In this document: one piece after another, positions 56,201-64,000 of the stretch
Layout: each line of letters opens with the position of its first letter
How positions within the stretch are numbered: the first letter of the stretch is position 1
NCBI GenBank assembly: GCA_028386065.3
Contig: JAKUCV010006168.1
Span: 24,635-88,634, forward strand
Direction: 5' to 3'
Length of the DNA: 64,000 bases
Source: Turnera subulata
Lineage: Eukaryota; Streptophyta; Magnoliopsida; Malpighiales; Passifloraceae
Notes under the pieces: generated by a model
The model's input: the letters and a program-made list of their open reading frames with translations, nothing else
Told to the model about the DNA's origin: nothing
The model's database searches: none
Made by a program: the position numbers and the translations under genes

Positions 56201-57958
56201 ACGGTAATTCTTGGTTTGACGTGTGTTCAGTTTTTGTACAAAGTTATGTACTGTAAATGCATGTAGTTTGTGTATTAAAATAAAAATGGACTTAGTGGAA
56301 ATCGAGTATGGAGCTGTGAGTGTCCGTGGCCGGAATACATCCAACGCACATAGTATCTTTAGGCTGGAAAGGTTTGAACTCGGGAGTTCAACTATTACGA
56401 TTTTATGAACGGGCCAGGCTCAGGCCCAATTAATGTCATATTATGTATGTTTGGGCTTTAGGCCCAATGGCTTTTGTAGATTACTATTATGGATAGGGAC
56501 TTTAAGCCCAAAAGAAGATAAAACTTAATGATTTAATTTAAGTGGACCTTTAGTCTCGGAGTAAGATTATAAGATTGTTTGGGCCTAGACCTTGATGGCT
56601 TAGTAACGGGCCTTAGGCTAGGGGTTAAACTCGAGATCATACATTGGCATGCATTTATTTATTTGTTTGTGATGAGTAAGCATCTTATGTGATGTGTATG
56701 TTCGTAGGACATTATGGACATAGGAATATTGAGGCGGGTTGAGGCTTCGGCTTCCGAGGCAATTAATATGGCCCAGGTGAGGACTTATAAACCTTTGTAT
56801 GCATTACTGCCTACAATGCTCGGTTAATAAACTTGGAACAAGAAATGGTAATACTTGGTTGGTATTGAATGCTATATGCATATATGCCTGCTGTATTGAA
56901 GTTCTTGTTTGCGTTTATATCTTAATGATGATACCTTGATGCAGTATGTGTGATTATGTGGATTACGTGCCTGTTTGATATGATATGCCAGTTGAGCATG
57001 AGTTTGTTGGTTATGAGATATAACATGTGATAAGACTTTGTAGTTTGTGTGGTGATTAGAGGGCTGGAGGCCCGGACTTGAGAATAAGATACTAAATCCA
57101 CACAACCCTGTTTGATCATAACGTATGGCACAACTCTTTAAGCATAATTAAGATTAACGAACTACAATAATAATAATAATTCTACTGTGGGGCTGTTGAC
57201 CGGTTGGTTCGAGCGGGAAGTGATACCCCTCGTGATTGCATGCGGGATAGCATGGTATATGCGTTTTAGCATATGGGTCTGTGATGATCGGTTCTACCTC
57301 CGTCTTTCTATCTCCCCCTTTCTACCTCCCTCTTTCTCTCTGTCTATCTCTCTCTCTCTGTGATTGTATTTGGGCTATATGCCTGGTTATATAGGACTTA
57401 TGCCCTGGTTGTCTCATGAGACGGGACCGAGCTCGACGCACATAGTAGAGGGTCCTAATAAAATATTCAACCCTAATAATAACAATAAAGTACAATAATA
57501 AGTTGATTAAAGTCAAGTGAAGGTTCGAAGTCTAGTGATGACTTGTGTTGTGCATTGTGACTTGTTTGTGCACTATGGTTGCTATTGCCTGATGCCGGTG
57601 TATTTGTGGTTGATTTGTAGTTGTATACCATGGTTTATTTGTTTGCGGTGAGACAGCGGTTGGTCTCACCCCTCACAGTCTTTGTACAGGTTAACTGTTC
57701 GTTGAGCAGTGGTGCATATCAGCAGATGGCGGTGTAATCCTCTCTTCGGGTCGGATCCATGGAGTACATTATATACTTATTATCATATGTGTTTATCTTC
57801 CGCTGAATACTCTATTTTCATATAATGTATTGTCTATATATTGCATAATTTAAATGATGATTATCTTGTTTTTATCGTATCCCGGGGCAGAGGGGCATTT
57901 TGGTCATTTCATATATTATAATTAATAATAATGAGTAAATTGGGATACGGGCGTTTCA
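52851..57958 (+). mobile_element. Ty3/Gypsy element, chromovirus-like, without coding capacity
   Basis: A 5.1-kb insertion flanked by a perfect 5-bp target-site duplication ATTAT (52846-52850 and 57959-57963). It begins TGTAACGACCCGATTTTCG and ends GGGCGTTTCA. A second LTR start at 54669 is preceded by AAATTTCGAGGACGAAATTT and a purine tract AAGTGGGGTAGAAC, the usual 3' end of chromovirus (Tekay/Del-type) pol. The 3' LTR is 3,290 bp (54669-57958). Only about 490 bp of the 5' LTR (52851-53342) is alignable. The sequence between (53343-54620) has no recognisable coding region. The element is a large-deletion derivative or a non-autonomous form. Confidence 0.82.
54669..57958 (+). repeat. 3' LTR of the Gypsy element
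   Basis: 3.29 kb. The first part (54669-55163) repeats 52851-53342. It contains CT-rich microsatellite-like tracts (about 55060-55100 and 57300-57360). No gene is supported inside, although short frames exist. Confidence 0.8.
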
Positions 57959-57963
57959 ATTAT

Positions 57964-58660
57964 AAACTTCTCAAGAGAACATTTCAGATCCTCAACATCC
58001 TTCTTAAGCTCATCATTCTCCTTTTCCAGCCTATCACACAAAACAATACTACAAGCAATTTTTTTTTTCTAGCTCACTATGAGTGTTTTGCACAACAAGT
58101 TTTTCACTCTTCAAATTTTTACAGATTTTTAATGCATCAGAATGGGCTTGATCAAGTTTCTTACGAGCATTTTTGTGAGCTTCAGCATCAAATTCAAGAA
58201 TATCAATTCGCTTCTTATATTCCTTCTTTTTCTTAAGGGCTTGCTTATAATTATCATGCAATTCACTATATAAATGCTTCTAGTAACTCATCGAAAGTGA
58301 AGCTAAGAGAGTCATCTACCTCAGATTCTCCATGAGCCATGAAGCATAGATTTGCTGCCTCCTCTATGTCTGAATCACATGAAGAATCCCATTCATCCCA
58401 AGCAAACATAACCTTCTTTCCTCTGGTTTTTGAAGAACCATGTCTCCTCTTTTTTTGGTATGGGCAATCGGACTTGATATGCCCTGATCGGTTGCATCCA
58501 CAACACACCAAAGAATCCTTCTTGGATTCGTCAATCTTCACTCCCATGGCATTCCTTCCTTTAGAATGTTTCTTCATCTTGACCTTTGAATAGTCAAATT
58601 TGGCACCATTAAAGTGGGATGCCTTACTCATGCTTTTACCCTCATAAGCCATGATCTTTC
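57964..58660 (-). pseudogene. SIRE-like Copia gag, proximal part with an internal deletion
   Basis: The ATG near 58650 gives MAYEGKSM. After about 20 residues (SHFNGAKFDY) the frame passes almost directly to a zinc knuckle CCGCNRSGHIKSDC (about 58458-58500), so most of the usual gag core is missing. An acidic stretch and a charged coiled-coil segment (KKKKEYKKRIDILEFDAEAH) follow. This gag arrangement, with a coiled coil after the knuckle, fits SIRE-type elements. Confidence 0.75.
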
Positions 58661-58694
58661 TCTTTGGATGTTACTCATTTGCACTGAGGACGTA

Positions 58695-58706
58695 GCTCCG
58701 CTACCA
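58695..58706 (-). promoter_or_regulatory. primer-binding site of SIRE-like Copia
   Basis: The minus strand reads TGGTAGCGGAGC two bases after the 5' LTR, the same variant site as in the other two Copia elements. Confidence 0.7.
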
Positions 58707-58708
58707 AT

Positions 58709-61166
58709 TGTTGGCCCAAAAGTGCCTAAGAGGGAGGGGTGGGAGGGGGAGGGGGTGTGTGAATTAGGCTTGGAAACTTTTACGAGTTTAGGAAGATTTG
58801 GTTTTTGTGAAACCAGATTTTGGGGAAGATCTCGTTTTTGTGAAGCCAGATTCTGGGAGAGTGAGTGTATGATTTGAAACAAGCTTGAGACTAAGACAAG
58901 GAAGAAGAGCAAACACAAGAGTTTTAGAGTGGTTCCCCCTCACTAGGTACTCCACTACCTAAAGGTTCCTTCCTTTAGGATTTCAAACACTCACTATGTT
59001 TAGGCTTTTACGGGTTCGATCTCAACCTTTACAAGCTTTTATAGGATCAGCTCTAACCTACACTCAAGCTTTTCACAGGCTCAGCTCTAACCTACCCTCA
59101 AAACTAATCCTAGCTCTGAGTACACAGCAAAACTAAACTAAGTCTTGCTTACAAATTACCCTTTTGAATGAATGTTGTTTGGTTCTTAGAAAAACCAGAT
59201 TTTTGAACAAAATTGAAAGCACTAGAATAAATTTAGATTTTGCTCAACGACTGGGGTGATCTTCAAAGATGTTTTTAACACTCTTTTATAGCCTCTGAGT
59301 TTGGGGAGAAAGTCTGCAACGACTCCTTGAATCTCCAAGTTGACTTGAGTTCACAATCACTTTGGAGGGGGAGGGGGCGTGGGGTGTGAATTAGGATTGG
59401 AAACTTTTTCGAGTTTGGGAAGATCTGGTTTTTGTGAAACCAGATTCTGGGGAAGATCTCGTTTTTGTGAAGCCAGATTCTGGGAGAGTGAGTGTGTGAT
59501 TTGAAATGAGCTTGAGACTAAGACAGGGAAGAAGAGCAAACACAAGAGATTTAGAGAGGGAATACCTAAAGGTTCCTTCCTTTAGGATTTCAAACACTCA
59601 CTATGTTTAGGCCTTTACGGGTTCGACCTCAACCTTTACAAGCTTTTACAGGATCAGCTCTAACCTACACTCAAGCTTTTCACAGGTTCAGCTCTAACCT
59701 ACCCTCAAAACTAATCCTAGCTCTGAGTACCCAGCAAAACTAAACCAAGTCTTCCTTAAAAATTACCCTTTTGAATGAATGTTGTTTGTTTCTTATAAAA
59801 ACCAGATTTTTGAACACAATTGAAAGCACTAGAATAAACTTAGATTTTGCTCAATGATTGGGGTGATCTTCAAAGATGTTTTTATCACTCTTTTATAGCC
59901 TCTGAGTTTGGGGAGAAAGTCTGCAACGACTCCTTGAATCTCCAAGTTGACTTGAGTTCACAATCACTTTGGAGGGGGAGGGGGCGTGGGGTGTGAATTA
60001 GGCTTGGAAACTTTTTTGAGTTTAAGAAGATCTAGTTTTTATGAAACCAGATTCTGGGGAAGATCTCGTTTTTGTGAAGCCAGATTCTGGGAGAGTGAGT
60101 GTGTGATTTGAAACGAGCTCGAGACTAAGACAGGGAAGAAGAGAAAACACAAGAGATTTAGAGAGGGAATACCTAAAGGTTCCTTCTTTTAGGATTTCAA
60201 ACACTCACTATGTTTAGGCTTTTACGGGTTCGACCTCAACCTCTACAAGCTTTTACAGGATCAGGTCTAACCTACACTCAAGCTTTTCACAGGCTCAACT
60301 CTATCCTACCCTCAAAACTAATCCTAGCTCTGAGTACCCAGCAAAACTAAACCAAGTCTTGCTTACAAATTACCCTTTTGAATGAATGTTGTTTGTTTCT
60401 TATAAAAACCAGATTTTTTAACATAGTTGAAAGCACTAGAATAAACTTAGATTTTGCTCAATGACTGGGGTGATCTTCAAAGATGTTTTTAACACTCTTT
60501 TGTAGCCTCTGAGTTTGGGGAGAAAGTCTACAACGACTCCTTGAATCTCCAAGTTGACTTGAGTTCACAATCACTTCAAGTTGGGACCACTTCTTTTTGT
60601 CAACTCCTTTGTTTCAAAGTATTGCTATTTCTGGAAAGTTTGGACTACCATTTTTGAGAGGTAACATCTCCTAGAACATCTCTCTTACTTGCTCTTTAAT
60701 CTTGAACGTTAGAAATATGTGTGAGGACCACTTAGCAAGTTGCATCTCCTTGGATGCAAATTGTTTCTATTTTCAGCAAATTTGGACCACCAAGGGGACC
60801 ATCTTCCTGGTAGATAAGAAAGAATATTTTCAGCACTTTCCTTGAGTCTTTCTTCCTACTTGCTCACCAATTCTAGACGTTGGAAGTGGGATTTAAATGC
60901 CTGGAGGACCATACGCAAGTCGCTGGAAAGTTTGGTAGTGAAAACTCGCAAATATGGCTGCAACAAAAACCATCTAGCGTGTTTCGGAGATATGGTTTAT
61001 CAGAAACCATAATTCCTCCTGCAGGCTAAAATCAACACAAGGCAAAACTGAAAGCATTGTTTTCGAGTAGTTTGTTAATCATCAAAATTAATTCCAAACC
61101 ATCACTAAACATGGTTAGTTTCACTATTTAAGCTTAAGAGGTGATTAGCCTATGTTTAAGCCAACA
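58709..61166 (-). repeat. 5' LTR of SIRE-like Copia
   Basis: 2,458 bp, TGTTGGCCC...AAGCCAACA on the plus strand. Most of it is an internal triplication of an approximately 607-622-bp unit. The upper part (60760-61166) matches 31338-31728. Confidence 0.85.
58742..60577. repeat. three tandem approximately 610-bp units inside the LTR
   Basis: Units at 58742-59363, 59364-59970 and 59971-60577 each begin GGAGGGGGAGGGGG and end GAGTTCACAATCACTT. Each includes two copies of a hairpin unit related to ATCTGGTTTTTGTGAAACCAGAT. Units 2 and 3 are the most alike. Confidence 0.88.
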
Positions 61167-62166
61167 GATTTCATTCAAAAATTTATTTTAAATTAAATGG
61201 ATTGCTGAATATTTTATAAATAACTAAGCAATGCAATTTAGATTTAATAATTTTTGTATTTTTATTAAAAATTTTATTTTCAATTTTAGAGTAAATAAAT
61301 TTATATTTTTTAAAGTAAAATCAGAAATAAGTTTTAAAAAATATTTTATTTTGCAAAATAGAAGAGAGATATATGGTAAGTAATGTAAGGAGGGTTTAAA
61401 CTTTAACCAAGTAAAGTTTGTCATGACAATAAACCCTTCCAACTAGATTGAAGTTGATAAATAATACAAATCATATGCCTAAACAAAAGTATTACCTATA
61501 TAAATACGAGGCATTGAAGAGAGTTTTCATACTCCAACACAAAATAAATAGGGTTCTTCACTATGTTATATTCAACTCCATGAGGTACACAAATATTGCA
61601 TGCAAGCATTGTGTTTCCTTTTGAAAAATGGTCGATCACCCTTTGCTTTGAGAGTCAGGGATTTTGGAATAGAAGTGGAAGACAATATAACATGTTAAAG
61701 AGTGATCATCAAACTTCATTCAGCATATCTACATTAACCTCATTTGCAAGCCTAACTTCATTCTCCATATCTGCATTTAGGCTATTTACATTACTACCAT
61801 CTCCAACATTTGGACTACCACTATCAATTGCAACCTCAGCATTTGGATTATCACTACTATCTTCAATTGCAACCTCAGCAATACCTTCTATATTTGCATT
61901 ATCACCACATAAGCACACAATTATCATTTGCCAATACACCACCTTTATTAACTTCACCAGGTCACCTCTACCTCCAGCATTGCAAATATATCTTTAATGC
62001 ATTCAACGGTGAATTCAACAGGTCGCAACTTATTGGTACCATACACAGTGTATGCATAATGAATCACATTCAACACTCCCAAGCTGAATATTGGACCAGT
62101 TTTCCAAACCCCAGGCTCTGAACTTGTTTGGTCAATCTAACATTGCCGATATATCTACTTAGAAAA
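61167..62166. other. unassigned region with a short acidic minus-strand frame
   Basis: The minus strand at about 61709-61957 gives an acidic, asparagine-rich frame with repeated AEVAI and N.EV motifs. It continues beyond a break towards a small frame near 61520-61620. It is not a family I recognise and could be the 5' end of a degraded transposase or host gene. The rest (61167-61560) is AT-rich. Confidence 0.3.
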
Positions 62167-64000
62167 TGATGCGTGCTGTGTAATTTCCTGCAAGTGCATA
62201 GGGTTGTTGTAGTGCGTATCAAGGTCGTATCCACAGGGACTAGGTGGAATCCGTTTTCCTTCTATCTTAGACTAATTAGACTTGAAAGCAATTAAACGAT
62301 GATGGATTTGGTGAATAATTATTAAGAAGCAAAATAAATAGTAAAATAAATGTAACAATAGACTAAATGAGGGAGAGATCAGGAATGGTGAATTCTTAGG
62401 CATCCGGGATCCACATGTCCTGATTTGTGCTCACGAACTGCTCTACAGCCTTAGTCACAGTCTGACACTCTGATGAGGCTGTGACTAATGAGATGTCTTG
62501 CCGGGGCTCCTAACCTAAGGTACTATCAACGACTTTCGATCTTATTAATAGTTCCTTAAGCTTCCATCTACCCCCTGTCACTAGAGCAGACGTCCACTTA
62601 GGGATGAAGTTTAATGTTGGTGCTGGTTCCCACAGCCTCTCCTTACCTTCTTTCGAATGCTTAAGAAGTGAAGGTTGACTATTGTAGGTCTAGCACTCCT
62701 GGCTCCTCCTTTCGGTTCTTCACCAGGTTGCTACTGAAATAAGAGTATGCTACCCAATAATCAATCAAGAATCAAATTAGGAGGTGGTTATCTCTTGACT
62801 ATGCTGTCACAGACTGAGGTTGTGCTTGACACAGCTCGACACTGTCGACAGCAACATACACGGTGACAGGCTCAGGCTGTGCTGGGCGCAGTCTGAGCCT
62901 GTGGCCGACTAAAGGGTCAATTATAAGGATTGGTTCTTGCAGGCGCTCTCAACCTATACTGAACCCATTTGTTTTCACTCACAGGTTCCTCCCAAGGTTC
63001 TCATCTTCCAAGTGCTTTTACGTAGGTCAAACTCAAGGGGGATGAAGATTTGGTGTTGAGGCTAATTCCTCAATTAGTTTCTAATTCTGTCACGAGTTAA
63101 AAACTAAGGTTTGGTTGTTGTTTTTCTGGTAACAATGGTTTCTCCTTTCGGTCCTTCACCTAGCTACCTGAGTTCATGCATTGGTTTGATCAGAACCTAG
63201 ACATGGATTAATAACTCAACAACTAAAGCAAGAAGGAAGGGGTTAAAACAAGAGCAGTTCATTAAACACAAATCGGATACATGCTTCCCCCTTCAACCTA
63301 AGAGGGGTTGTTTAGTTCATGCTCAGAATTACAAAAATAATGGAAATAAAGATGGGCATAGGTTTTGGAACAGATTGGAGGTTAGGGGCGACACAATTTC
63401 TGCAGAAAAACCTGCAGAATCGTGTACCCCCTTGAAAACCCAAGGTTCTGGGTTTAAACCTCTGTTCCAGAACTTTTATGATTTTCTAGATGTATGATCT
63501 CCGGATTCCTCGATGCCAGGATCTCCTTTCTCCTCTTCTCTTCACCTTTTTTGTAGATGCAGCTCCCTTCTCTTCCTCCTTCCCACCTGCTGGAGAGCAT
63601 GGGTGTTTGGGCAAGTTGGCTTTTCTATCCTTCAGCGTGTGTGTCAGGATAGGCATGATGGGCAGCAAGGTGAATGGTGGATTGTGAGTTCCAAGGCACC
63701 CTTTGCAGAGGATAATTGTTCTTTAAGGAGATTCCCTTTGGATGTCATGTGCCCATTGCTCCTTTTCCTTCAAAGTGCTCTGAGAACGTCAGGAGAATGA
63801 CTGTTTATGTTAGTGGAGCAGGTGGTGCAAGTGGCGACATTCTTTATTCTTTTTGCATTTTCTGGGTTTCTGCAGGATGCACAGCCTCACGCTGTGGCTG
63901 AGGCTGTAGCAGTTCTCCTAAAATTCTTCCTTTAATTAATTCCTGCTTCTTTTGCCGATGGTGAGATGTCATGAGGACTTCTTGGATCGAAGTAAGGGCA
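62167..64000. mobile_element. Athila-type LTR, running off the window
   Basis: It starts TGATGCGTGCTGTGTAATTT and aligns along its whole visible length with the Athila LTRs at 35516 and 49163, with more differences than those two show from each other. It is the left LTR of another element, or a solo LTR; the window ends inside it. The ACAGGCTGAGCCTGT-type tracts are longer here, notably at about 62811-62907 and 63880-63912. Confidence 0.88.

Larger units (their letters stand above)
31099..61166 (-). mobile_element. SIRE-like Ty1/Copia element, host of nested insertions
   Basis: A single minus-strand Copia can be followed through four interruptions: 5' LTR 58709-61166, gag 57964-58660 and 52588-52850, gap, protease-integrase 51303-52300, integrase end and linker 34887-35515, RNase H end 33622-33804, 3' region 31729-33620, and a truncated 3' LTR 31099-31728. 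At each interruption the reading frame resumes on the far side once the inserted element and one target-site duplication are removed. The coiled-coil gag, the AMQEELNQ region and an extra 1.9 kb between pol and the 3' LTR suggest the SIRE lineage. The copy is dead, with multiple stops, deletion of most of reverse transcriptase and a shortened 3' LTR. Confidence 0.85.

Noticed and set aside
1..64000. CRISPR array, prokaryotic operon or phage-defence cluster
   Set aside because: No direct-repeat/spacer structure and no prokaryotic gene organisation; the DNA is plant nuclear.

Overview
This window is nuclear DNA from a flowering plant, most likely a eudicot. The evidence is spliced genes with GT-AG introns, AT-rich intergenic DNA, plant-specific LTR retrotransposon lineages (Tork- and SIRE-type Ty1/Copia, Athila-type and chromovirus-type Ty3/Gypsy), a tRNA-derived SINE, LINE pieces and a hAT MITE. 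The species cannot be named from the sequence. There is one assembly gap of 287 N (52301-52587).

Left part (1-9,100): a degenerate telomere-like AT tract, a fold-back element, and a complete-looking LINE-type insertion that carries only ORF1 and is bounded by a perfect 16-bp target-site duplication. These are followed by intergenic DNA with two tandem duplications. Host genes (3,976-28,024): three paralogous AIG1/IAN-type (GIMAP-like) GTPase genes with the same five coding exons. Copy 1 (minus, 3976-5819) has a nonsense codon in exon 3. Copy 2 (minus, 17981-19433) is intact. Copy 3 (plus, 26469-28024) is broken by a 4-bp TTAA duplication. All three end in a CaaX prenylation box and share a 10-base leader word; copies 1 and 3 also share about 60 bp of promoter. 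Between them lie a decayed Tork-type Copia (9194-14718), a SINE (17439-17634), a deleted Copia (20108 to about 23043) and LINE tails.

Right part (31,099-61,166): one minus-strand SIRE-like Copia that has been the target of successive insertions. It holds a solo LTR (33805-34881), a 15.8-kb Athila element (35516-51297) and a Gypsy element without coding capacity (52851-57958). The Athila itself contains another solo LTR (45847-47379). Each inserted element has a perfect 5-bp target-site duplication, so the order of events can be read directly. The window ends inside another Athila LTR (62167-64000).

There is no operon-like or defence-system cluster here. The most unusual signals are: (1) a quasi-palindromic word, ACAGGCTGAGCCTGT and variants, scattered through all parts of the Athila elements and expanding or contracting between LTR copies; (2) a hairpin beside the Athila polypurine tract that is duplicated 1.3 kb away with four compensatory base-pair changes; (3) the ORF1-only LINE; (4) a Copia leader that matches the LTR of another Copia; and (5) recurrent TGGTTT/AAACCA hairpins in the SIRE-like element.
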